Shown in pieces: positions 49,979 through 61,096 of a stretch of DNA of 64,000 nucleotides (positions within the stretch are counted from its first letter, which is position 1; every line of letters starts with the position of its first letter). The notes under the pieces were generated by a model. The model searched no databases. It saw only the letters and a list, made by a program, of their open reading frames with translations, and was not told where the DNA came from. Location: positions 6,092,001-6,156,000 of the forward strand of contig NC_064447.1 in assembly GCF_023343835.1 (NCBI RefSeq), given 5' to 3'. Both the position numbers and the translations under genes were made by a program. Origin of the DNA: Lagopus muta (lineage: Eukaryota; Chordata; Aves; Galliformes; Phasianidae).

Positions 49979-52414
49979 TAACACATTTCACAGAGTGGAA
50001 TTTATTTTCATAGTGATTGCAAGAATTAATACTAAATGGACACAGCATGAGCCCTGCCATTAATAATAGCTATAGTTTTTAGTGAGCTACAGGCAACTCT
50101 AATAAAAAGCATAAATTAAAGGTATTAACAAATCTTGCAAATTTCACATTTTAACTTCTACTACATAATCAGTGCATAAGGGTATCGGGAGACGGCGGCG
50201 TGTTGTAACTCTTGCAACATTATTAGGAGTCTCAAGGCATTTAATGTTTTCTCAAAGACAATCATAGGAATATGAGAAAGCCTTTTCCCTCATATCCAAT
50301 AAAAAAAAAAGACAAAAATATGTTTGTCATATAAAAGAAGGCCCAAATTCATTTTTAAAAGCTGTCATTTTTTAAGCCAATTTTAAAATGGATTGTGACT
50401 TGACTCCTGTGTTTTAAATGTAGGCACTTGCCAATGCTAAGATGCAATCATACTGGTGCAAATACAAAAAAAAAAAAAAAGAAAGAAAAATTCCCCCAAT
50501 ACAGCAGGCAAAGCTGTATTGTAATAACTGAGGCCTATATATGCATTCTAATTTTAAATAAACTTTGGGAAGGTAGCAAATGTTACAGTGCAGGAGCAAG
50601 CTGTAAAAATCAGTTTCAGATAAAAGGTATGGGCAAGAGATACTGATTAATTTAAATACAGACTAGTGGAAGAAGGTTTGAAGCTGAGGAGGAAAGTACT
50701 AATTGGAAAGGTCTGCCTGCATTGCTTGAAGAAGTGGCTGTGCGTAAGCCCTCCTCCTCTTTCCCTCTGACACTCCCTGTTTCCACTGGAAGGAAACACA
50801 TACATGCAATTCAAAGGGAAATCTAATTGTGTTCCTCCAGACTGGCCATCAGCCTATAGCTGACATCTGCCTTTCGTGATAGGTGTTCATTTAGCTGGGC
50901 AATCTGAACCGCAATCAGCAGGAGTGAATGGGACAGTAGCAGGATTTAGATCAAGGAGCAGGACTTTGTTGAAGGTAGGAGTAGCACTGTAAATTTTAAG
51001 TAAAAGCCATTAAAACTTTAATTTATAAGAGGTAGTATCATTATGATGATCAGGAAGTAAGATAAGAAAAAGTGTGGGGTTTGTGCAAATAAGTGGTAAC
51101 TGAAGGGGCATCGGGAAATTGCCTGAAAAAGAAGGTGAGAGTGACAGTGCAGGGCATAATCTGCTGTATTTAGCACAAACAGAAAATGTTGAGTGAGATT
51201 AATCTAGATGACTTGTAAGGTAGCTGTGTTCAGGACCTCACTTTTCAATGTGATCTACACATACTTTTGTTGAGAAATGGGGAGTATTTGTCTAACAGAG
51301 ATGAGAACAAATTCAGCTAAGCTGAATTTCTCCTTGATGGGAAGTGAATTCTTCTCTGGAAGTGAGTTCTTCTCTGGAACCAAAAGCACTTCTGGGAAAG
51401 CTGTTTCTTCTTCCATCCCTCCTTCCCACCCACCCCATTCTAGGGCTTGAGTACTTGCAACTGTTCCCTTGCCAGGCGAATGTCATCCACCACACAGTTG
51501 GATCCACTGCTTTACTTCTTGCATTTAGCCCAAGATCAGTCTAGACTTGTCTAGTATTGCTTTGCATTCCTGGCAATTGTAAGGAAACATATGTCTTGCT
51601 GGCTGCATGTGGGCTGCTCAGATTGAAAGAGATGTGGCCAGAGTGCCCAGGCTGGGCTGCTTTCTGAAAACCACAACAGCTTCAGCTCTCTTCCTTTTAA
51701 GAATTCCATCTAGACTGTGTTGTTTTCTTTTCTCTGTGGTTAAAACATCACGTAGGGCAGTATTTACAATCCTCTGTGTGGAAAAGCGTATGCTCAATAA
51801 CATCTATCCTTGCAGTTCTTTCTCTTTTAGTAATGGAGAGACTCTGTATCTCAATTTTGCTCCTGCACAAAGCTTCTCTGTGGATGCATATTCCAAAACA
51901 ATTAATAGCAGATAAAATCCTAATTGTTTCTTCAGGAAAGGAATAACAGGAGTAAACATCTCCACATGGGTTTTGTAGCTCACTGGATGTGCTTAGCCTG
52001 TAGCATTACCAAATGGGTCCAGGTCATTTCTTGAACCTGTTCTGAAACTTAAAAGCTTGGTAAAAGGGCACCTTTTTTTTTTTTTTGTGAACTATTCTCT
52101 TGGCTTAAGACTGCACAGATTTTGTTAGATTTACCCTTTTTATAAAGCTTTGTTGATCACAGCACTTCTTACTTATGAAGTGGACTTCACACCTACCTGC
52201 CATCCAGTTTTCTTATGAAGCTTTACCAGCCTGTCTGTGATGAATTCTGTGAACGTTTGAAGACAGTGGTTATAATTATTTCCATTGACCTGATACAGTT
52301 CTTACTGTAGCACATTTAATTTTCATGGTGATCTGAGATTTACTTACATCTGAAGAACAATAGAGTCTGAAAAATGTTGGTTTGAAAAGAGAGGTAAGAC
52401 TGTCTAGTTATTTA

Positions 52415-52685
52415 ATCCTCCAAGGGCGGAAATCCCACTGCCTCCTCTCTCTTGGCCCATTACAGTGCTGTATTACCCTTCTGGTAAAGCAGGTTTTCCT
52501 AATATCCAATCTGAATCCTCAGTGCTGCCATTTGTTGTCATTGTCATTGCCTTTGCTACGCTGTTTAGCAGTGTGAAGGAGAGTTTGGCTCTGATGTCTT
52601 CACAAATCTATTTTAAAGAGTTGTAGGCAGTTATTAGAATTCCTGTTACCCTATTTCTCACCAGCTTAAACAAATGTTTTTTTGT
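52415..52685 (-). mobile_element. CR1 LINE relic (3' region)
   Basis: The plus strand shows the antisense CR1 order: a 'cccactgcctc..tcttggccc' part, CAGTGCTGTATTACCCTTCT, GTAAAGCAGGTTTTCCTAAT, ATCCAATCTGAATCC, then an eroded 'cagctt-aaacaa' part. The element therefore lies on minus. It is old and carries no usable frame. Confidence 0.65.
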
Positions 52686-55184
52686 AGGATGTATGCAAAA
52701 TGTCCTGCACAATGAAACGTGAAAGAAGAAGGGAGAAGCAGGGAAGTCAGATGAGAACATGGTGCCACAGCAGCTGTGTCTGGTGAGTAGCACTGCAACA
52801 CCTACAAGGGTGAGCTGCATGACACTTTGCTGTGCAGTTCACCAGAACGTATCTGGTAGCGAGGTTGCCACGAGGTTTCCTGTCAGTGTCTATTTTTCAG
52901 GATCAAAGGACATATTTATTTCATCAGTTCTCTATTTAGTCAGGGTTTAGATGCAGATAAGTGAATCATTACAGATATCAGGAAGCTGAAAATTCTAAAA
53001 ATGGCAGTCATTCCTAGAATGTGAGTATGTGTCAACCATTTCCTGCTGTTTCTACTTCAGTGTGCTCACATGTGCAGAGGTTACTCTAGGAATTTAGATC
53101 TGTGAAGCTGAAGGACCTATGTTCTGGAAATCTCTATATGAAGAGAATAATATCCAGTATAAACCATTCAGGATATATGATAGTTTATGTTTTTGTATAA
53201 CCTACATTATGTCTTAGGCATAAAGAAATTATAGCCTTCAATTGCACAACAGCAATAAGATTATCTTCCTCCCAGTTATGTATAAATTCATAATCTGAAG
53301 CTTGGTGTTTCTTTATGTATGTCATAGTATACTCTTGAAAATTGTTCCCTGTGGCACAGGACTATATGTTATGAGAGTGCTATAATAATGTTACATAAGA
53401 TCTGTTTGGCTCAGTCTTTTTTAGTTGAATCTGTCAATTTATCATGATGAGATAATATTTCTGTTTTGTTAAAGTTTACACATTTTGATTGCACCTATTT
53501 TGTCCATACACAAGCATGATGAGCAAAAGTATAGTTCAGGAAATGCAAATGTAACATCTGAATATTTTGAGAGTGGATCAAGATTTAAACATCACAAAGG
53601 AAGGGGGAAGTTGAGACATAAGAATAGTCTCAACTAAGAACAGACATCAGAAGGTAACTTGGTACACTGCTGTTGACCTAATGTCAAGGGGTATATAAAA
53701 AGTATAAAGTAGGAAAAAAAAAGTTTCATCCTTTATTTACAGTCAGCATTTTCTCAAAGAACTGGAAAGAGATTAATAATGCTCACGTGCTTATCTGTAT
53801 GGCAGGAAACAGTGATGCACTGTAGTTTTTTATGAGCAAGTGAATGTGGATGTGCTAAGATAGAAAGTCATAGACAGTAAATTATCTCCTGCAGTGCTTG
53901 GTAACTTTATCTATAAAGCTACCTTCTCATTTTCCTCTGTGACTTCATAGTTTATGCAGTACATGTGGTTATTTCATTTAGTAGCAGCACTTTGTTTTCA
54001 CCTGATACTCTAGGTAAGGTACATGTAAAACAACACAGTTTTCACACTTTCACATACAAGCCTTTGGAAAGCTGTTGAACATGGAAGTCACAAAAAAATG
54101 TCTGGGTGTTTTTTGGCAAGTATAGTGGTGCTTATAGTGAATTGATGCACTAATCATTTTTCGGAATTAGCTTTGGAAGGTTTAGATCAGTGATACCATT
54201 TATTAGTAACTACTATGAAAGTATTTACGTGCTACTGTAAGTTATTTTTCCAACATGCTCTGTTGAAAAATTTACAGAGAAGGAAATAACCTTTTTGATA
54301 ATCTGGCATGGAACTGTCTTTACTCCCTGTACCTCACAAGATTCGATGTGAACAAGTGCAATGAGTTAAGCAGAGCTCATAAATATTAGATGTTTTTGTT
54401 GAAAAACATTGAAAAATCTTCTCCTCTATGCTTTCATAAACTTACGTTAACCAAGAGCATGGTCCTAAATATCATTCAGTAATTTTACTTCACATGCTTC
54501 AATTGTTTGTGACTGCTAACTATCCATCTGCCATTTTGTTTGAAGAGCAAACAGTGAAGCAGTCTGCAGTCTGCAGTTCAAATTCACAGGAAGGGTGTTA
54601 AAATTCTTTAGGGACTGTCATGTTCAACTTTTGGTTGATAACAGTAATCCCTCTTTGAAGAGATTTACTCCTTAGCAAACATTTTTCAGTACATTAATGA
54701 TTTATGAAGTCACTGAATGCACAAGATCTCTCGCCACTCACAGTGGAGAGCTGGACATCATCTCAGCGTAAAAGTAAGAATGCCTTTTGTAAAGAAACAT
54801 GTACAAATCTTTGTTAATAAGTTTAAATTGCTTGCAGTGCACTTCCACAGTAACCCTCGTCTGCTGACAGGTCTGTTCCAGAATCTCTTGAATTATTTAG
54901 CTGGTGCAGCTACTGTACTACAGATTTTCCTCTCCTCTTCCCGTCACACTCTTTCTTTTTTCCAGTGATGGTTTGTAAAGAACTGTGAACTCATCAGTGA
55001 TAAACCACAATCCCTGAACAATACAGACACATATAAGCTCTATATGTACATGTATACAATGTCTTCAATAAAGATGCAGATAGTGTAGATCTAGACTGAG
55101 TACTACCAGTCTTCCATAATTCAGTCAATAGAAATTGCTCATAGGAACAAAATCTCAGGAGCACCATATCATGTTTAATACATG

Positions 55185-55232
55185 ATACAGAGAGAGAGGG
55201 ATACAGAGAGAGAGGAATACAGAGAGAGAAGA
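55185..55232. repeat. 16-base tandem repeat, three copies
   Basis: Unit ATACAGAGAGAGAGGG with small changes at the last positions, three times in a row. Confidence 0.9.
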
Positions 55233-55430
55233 ACAAGCCCCAAGAACAGATCACAGAACAGAACTTCCCCCTACATAACAAGGCTATGTAATGACCAGCC
55301 TACTTTTGTGTCTGCCAGCTGCTGTCAGACAGGCTGCATAGTTGAGCAGATGTTGGAAGAGATTAGAAAGTACAGGGAATAAATAATAAAGTGTGGCATG
55401 AAATAGTCTCGTTGGGGTTTTTTGTGTTCA

Positions 55431-55474
55431 TTTTTTTTTTCTGTTTTTTTGTTTGTTTGTTTGTTTTTGTTTCA
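55431..55474. repeat. T-rich / (TTTG)n simple repeat
   Basis: T runs followed by about five TTTG units and ending TTTCAG, which resembles a splice acceptor tract, though no coding frame follows. Confidence 0.85.
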
Positions 55475-58405
55475 GTAATTTCCACTTTCTGCCCTTATGA
55501 TGAAGATGTTGGCCAGTAAATGAGACATCTCACACTATCCGTCTCCTTCAAGAACATAAGGCCAGTTTGCATACACAGATTGAACAGAAGAGTACTGCTA
55601 GAAAATCAGACTGTAATGGCATTCAGTCTGGTCAGTAATAGTGCAATAAATATCAAAATTTAAAATGTTTAAATATCAGAGTAAAATACCTGATTTTAGC
55701 AATGCTGCTAAGATGCAATCAGTTATACTAGTTATTACTACTATTTATTTAACCTCTGAAAGGCCAAACTTCTTCCCATTCCAAAGACAAAGTGGTTCTG
55801 TCATTTTCAAAGTTCTGCCTATTTTGTAATACTTATTTTAGAACTATTCATACTCAGATAAACTGGTTAGTTAACCAAAAAATTCACTGTTGCTATTTGG
55901 TTGAGTCTCCAGCTGGAAAGAAGGAAGGAAGGGATTCTTTGTCTTCTTACCCTATTTGGTCAGAAGGTGTAAGCTCTTCCTGTATTTTCTCAGTCACTCT
56001 GTTTTATTTCTTCTGCATGAGCAGGACAATTTAGCCTGTTTCTCTACTTTCCTACAACCTTGCAGGACTTCTCTAGTCTCAGCTGAAGTGCTGCTCTGCA
56101 GAAGGTGCTAGAAGGTAAAGATCTTGTCCTTACAGCCCTTTTTTGGTATGTGGAAGCCATTGTAGTCTGCAGATCAAAACAGCCTTAGTTGTTGTGAAAA
56201 TATGGACCTAACAACGCTTTGTAGGTGCAAATGGTTGTGGATTTGGTGGGATGTAGCAAGATTCTATTATTAGCTTTTAAATTGCTCAAGCAGTTCAAAA
56301 GCTGTATGGGATTTCTAAATTGTTCCTGAAAGAATATGTAGAGTCTCTTGGGTTGAGTCATTCATCCACTGTGTTCTCATCTGAGTTTTCCCATTACTCT
56401 CATCCATTGATGTTCTTTGTTTTAGGATTCTTCATTCAGTTCAGGATGTCATTGCAGAAGCCCCTGGGGAATTCTTTACCACATCTTAAGAAAATGTAGC
56501 ATTGGCTCCCAGCATGCAAACTTCTGTTTCTAGGTGCATTTCTCTGTTGTAACAAGGATTGTCTGCTTTGAACACAATACAAATTGAATGAAGACTTTCT
56601 GTGTGTTAGTTCCCCCCATTGGGCTCTGCATCAGAGCCAATGAGCATCTGTCTGATGCTGCACTACTTGTCCTGCTCAAGAAGCTGCTGTTGCATAGAAG
56701 TACCTCCAATCATCATCCCAGAAGTTATTTCACTTCCTCTTTACTCATGTCCCATTTTGTTAAGCACATGACTACCTTTTATTCAAACTCTGTCAGTGTG
56801 GCTTAGGACAAAGCTAGTGCTGCCCTTGTAGTACTGAAGATACGACTTTTTTATTTTTTACATCTACTTAGGATTAAAATTACCTGATATTCTGCCTTTA
56901 ATTTGAACAGGTTCTACCCAACCCAGTAAGAGCAGCTTTCTACTTATGCCCCAGAAGGGCATGAATATGAATGATCTTAGAGCTGCATTAAGTTTCTTCT
57001 GCATATATTATCTTTACTCACATGATCTAGCCATCTTCAAACTAGCTTGTTTCCCAAATGTGACTAAAACTAATTCTGCTCTTCCCAATGCATTGGGAAG
57101 ACTGTACTAGAGTTCACGAAGATTTGGAGTCCTTGAGTGCTTTGAGCCTGAGTGAACCATATCAAGCAGCTTATTCTCCTTTCATTGTAAGCCCATTTAT
57201 TTTCTTCTCTCTATTCCTGTTTTAATTATGTACAACCTTGCTGCTGCCGTAGTGAATGCTTTCCTCAGTTTGTCTGTACAGCAAAGTGCTGATAACAGCT
57301 GCTGAAATTCAGCCCAGATGAATGCCCTTAAACTGCCTCAGTGGACAACTCAAGTAAGTGCCTCCCCACCTTGCCTGCAGGACTAGGCACTGAGCTGGCT
57401 CTGGCAGCTGCCTTAGGGTAAACAAGGGGTGAAAAGGAACCTGCAGCCCTGAAGTAGGAATGAAAGGAGACAGGGAGTCCACTGAGGTATACAACACTAC
57501 TCATTTTCTCCAGTGAGGCTTTACTATAAACAAGATTTGCTAGGACTGCTATCAGCACTTTGAAAATCAGCTTCATCTTTGGAGTTAGCTGACCTTAATG
57601 CTTGCTTCAGGCTCTCATTTAATCAAAACATGCACAGCAAGAGCTCTTACGTCTCTTTTTGCAAACCACAAAATACTGTACAGTGTCATTTTAGCATCTT
57701 CCGCCCAAAGCATGCTGGTGTGTGGCAGCAATGTGCATTTGCTAATTATTACTTACACCTGGTAACAACGACTTCAGACACCCCAGTAAAACAAAAAGTA
57801 CAATACTGACAAAAACATGCTTTAAAGAAAGCATTTTCTTTCCACAAATAGGAGTCCATCCATGAGTGAGGGCTGTTGCGATGTTTTCAGTCCGTTTGTG
57901 TGTGTTTGAAATGCCCTCAGTTGCGCATCCCATTCTGTACAAGATGATTCACTTTTTCCAACCACTTCAGTGTTGCACATATGGAATCTGTTGTATATTG
58001 TCAGCCAGTACTGTACAATGCTTCATCCCCTTGTGTATATAAGCCATGCTGAGGCTTCAGCCACTCCTATAATGTGCTTATTTCTGCAATGTTCTTCACA
58101 GGAGACAGAAAGCAAAGATGTCGGATTTGGATATTTTATTCTGTAATCCCAAAATGTAATCTAAGAATATATTAAAATTTATTATAATAGCCACTGCAGG
58201 AACACAGAAGATTACTTGATGCTATGTTAACTTGCACAGTTTAGAGTGCTTAGCTTGTGATCTCAAAATCTCTTCATTTCTGAGATTTAAAGTTTTTTTA
58301 GTATTAGAAAGATTATATCGGTGCTTTTCTTGAAAAAGCTTTTCAAACTTTCGACTGTCACATTTGTAGAAGATAAAAGCCTTTTTCCTGTGATGCAAGG
58401 CCTTC

Positions 58406-58669
58406 TCATCTGCCTTGCCCTTTCAGTGTTTGGCAATTGAGATTAAAGCTTTCGCTTGCAGCAAAACAAAAGTTCTGAAGTAAGCAACTGCCAATAAACA
58501 TGTTGTCTATTGTTCCAGAATATTCATAATCACTTATAGATCGCTGTGGCTGATTGGCAGTACTCAGTGACTGCTTCAAGAGGTTAGAAGTGGCACCAGA
58601 ACTTGTGGAAATGTCACAGGAGGGGAGCGGGGGTCTTGGGGATATGCATCTTTTCATCTGATCTGCCAT
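58406..58669 (-). other. Unassigned 87-codon open frame, protein-like
   Basis: Starts at ATG 58669 (a TAG lies immediately upstream in frame) and reads MADQMKRCISPRPPLPSCDI, then a serine/threonine-rich part with TSNLLKQSLS and ISDYEYSGTIDNMFIGS. The composition is more protein-like than other frames nearby. The 'C..TSNLLK' spacing faintly recalls BED zinc fingers of hAT transposases, but the second zinc ligand pair is missing. No donor of GT type is evident at its end. Confidence 0.2.
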
Positions 58670-59483
58670 CTAACCCGGCACTACAGCAAGCTCTCATCTT
58701 TATTCAAAATATTGGTTGTTACTCTTTGGACTATTTCTTTTTTTCCTATGCTGTAAGTGATAGAAGCATCCACTTCAGATTATTTTCCAGTTTTTCTGTG
58801 GCTGCCCATTGCAGGCTCCTTCTCTTTCCTTTCATTGGGCACAGGTTAAGCACTCTGAACTTCTTGTAGCATTGTTCGAGGAAGGTTATGGCAAGTATGT
58901 GCTGTAAGTCAAGGCACAGAATAATAAACTAAATCTCAAAATGTTGAATCACTTGTGTTGTGAAAACATAGATTCTAAACATGGGGACTGAGTGAACTCA
59001 TTGAAGTGCTGGTGCTGGAGAGCTGTTTCCTCACCTTCCTCCTTTATGTGCGCTTAAAACCAGCCTGACAGGTGAGAAACAGGCTTTCTGGTGTGGGTTA
59101 TGTTATGCCTGCTTTGATAGTGCCTGCAGCTCTGCCGGGTGCAAGGTGTGGCCGCATGGGAGCTGAGCTGCCTTGTGCTGAGTTGTTTATCTTTGCTGGG
59201 AAACCTGCCTTTACCAACTGGTGGTAGGGAACTCTGCGCTTAAACGTCGTGCTCAAAGGAGACCACCTATGGTGAAGGAAGCCCCATCTGCCCCTGTATC
59301 GCTCTATAGTGAATAATTAAATCCATAATGAAGAAAGAAGAGTTCGTACTATTGGAATGCTGTGTTTTTATTTTCTCCTAATGCCTAATTGTAATGCCTT
59401 TAGAATCTGGAACCCTCTCCACCCTTCCAAGACAGAGTTGTTGCTTTGTAAACTTACTGTATTACTGTTTTCTACATATCCAG

Positions 59484-59639
59484 AATGGTAGTGGTGGTGC
59501 TGTAGTGTTTGCTTGTGACAAAAACAATCTCACAGAGGCATTCTGTCTTGAGGACCTTATTTCAGACCCACAACCAGAAGTACAGCCAGCTGAAAAGCAA
59601 TCTTTCAGTACCAAGCCCTGTACTAAAATGCTGCCATAG
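59484..59639 (+). other. Unassigned possible terminal exon, 51 codons and stop
   Basis: The acceptor TTTTCTACATATCCAG is followed by NGSGGAVVFACDKNNLTEAF and then CLEDLISDPQPEVQPAEKQ to a TAG at 59637-59639. The acidic, proline/glutamate-rich end looks like a protein C-terminus. No plus-strand AATAAA is near; the next I noted is at about 60969. No upstream partner exon identified. Confidence 0.2.
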
Positions 59640-60996
59640 TTTTACTGTTGAATGGAATATCTGCATGTGCCAGTAGATACTGGAATACAAACTCCTGTTT
59701 CATAAACTAATGCAGTTTTTGATGCAAACAGGTTCCCAGTTTTAGAAAATGGTTTGTTGTGCTAATGGGGTTGAGGACAGCAAACCATTTTAATTTGTCT
59801 TTTTTGTGATCTCTAGGTTATTTGTGTCCTGTCTCCCCTCATTCTCTCCTTTCTTCTCTCATGGAAAAATAGCTTTTCTTTCTCTGTTCTGAACTGAAAA
59901 CTTAACTCACATAGTGCTATGTAGTCTTGCTTTTCATGAATGTGAGGAAGCCACCCATGTGGGTTCATCCAGTAGATGAAAATATATAAAACACTTTTGT
60001 AAGTAGTACAAAATTTTATACACAATACAAAGAATTACAGGAGTTTGTTTCTTTGACATCTTGAAGAATGCATTACTGCCTTTCAGACCTTGAGCCTGTG
60101 GTGCTATATTAATATGAGCTCTTCTGGGGAATTTTGCTAATGGCTTTACCTAAAATGACTGCTTTACATAAAGTACAGGAGGGAAAACACTAACTTGTGA
60201 AAATTCAAATAATTTTGTGGGAACAAAATATACACTTGGCTTTTTTTTGACAAGGAAGAATTCTTAGTGGTTGAATGAGAGAGCTGTCATTACATGTCAC
60301 CCTGACCAGTTAGTGTGGCTACCCTTGGGTCTTGGTTTGCAGTTCTGCTGGCAGTGTTGCCTCCTGACTTTCAGATCTTCCTCTGTCCTACTGAATTTGT
60401 TTAATTTCTTACCTATTAAACATCCTCCAGGACACAACTGAGTCTGTGTACTGCATAGGCAACTCCTCTGGTTCAAATTCCTGTACTTCCACCCCTAGAA
60501 TATGCCTGGTGTTTGGCAGCCATTTGGTTGTCAAATAGGGATGGAATGAGGACAGAGTTCCTGTCCTGAACAGATCGGTCTAATTCATGTTTTACCTTAC
60601 CCCTAAGCATTCAGCCTCTGAGACCATTTGGCATTATATATATTATAGACATCTGTTTCCTATCATGTCATCCATTAAAAGAAAAGAAAAAAAAGGCTTT
60701 GCAGCATCTCTCCAGTGTCTGCATGGATGCATAGACAACAGGCTGGTATGCAATCACCTGGCATCATCTTAGGGAATGAAATACGATGCCTTCAGAGTTT
60801 AATTATGTACTTTTGGACTCCATCACAGATCAGACCCTGAAGATGCCAACATTTTCTTACAGTGCTAGTTTCCAAGTTCAAAAAGGTAACAGCAATTGCA
60901 GTTTTTCCTCTTAATTGAAGTCACGTGGTAGAATATGCTTGATAATTTAGGACTGCTTGATTTTTTCCAATAAAGATGCAATTGGTTGGAATAGTT

Positions 60997-61096
60997 TTAG
61001 ACTTGCTGTCTGGAGGACTTGCCAAAGAGCTGTTTTATAGATTTTAGCATTTCCATTTTGCAGTCTTCCATAAGACACTGAATTTTTTCCTCTATC
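60997..61096 (-). other. Unassigned coiled-coil-like segment
   Basis: After an acceptor-like TTTGTATTTATCCAG on the minus strand, one frame reads IEEKIQCLMEDCKMEMLKSI then KQLFGKSSRQQV and stops (TAA at 60999-60997). Hydrophobic residues recur at three/four spacing as in a short coiled coil. Length is too short to exclude chance. Confidence 0.15.

Noticed and set aside
51607..51915. 102-codon plus-strand frame with a good acceptor inside (TTCTTTCTCTTTTAG before 51831)
   Set aside because: The segment after the acceptor is only about 27 codons, with no poly(A) signal near and no partner exon. Support too weak to list.
57328..57576. Frame beginning with a signal-peptide-like MKLIFKVLIAVLANLVYS
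   Set aside because: A hydrophobic N-terminus alone is common by chance. The rest has no domain, no splice sites and no upstream promoter signal.
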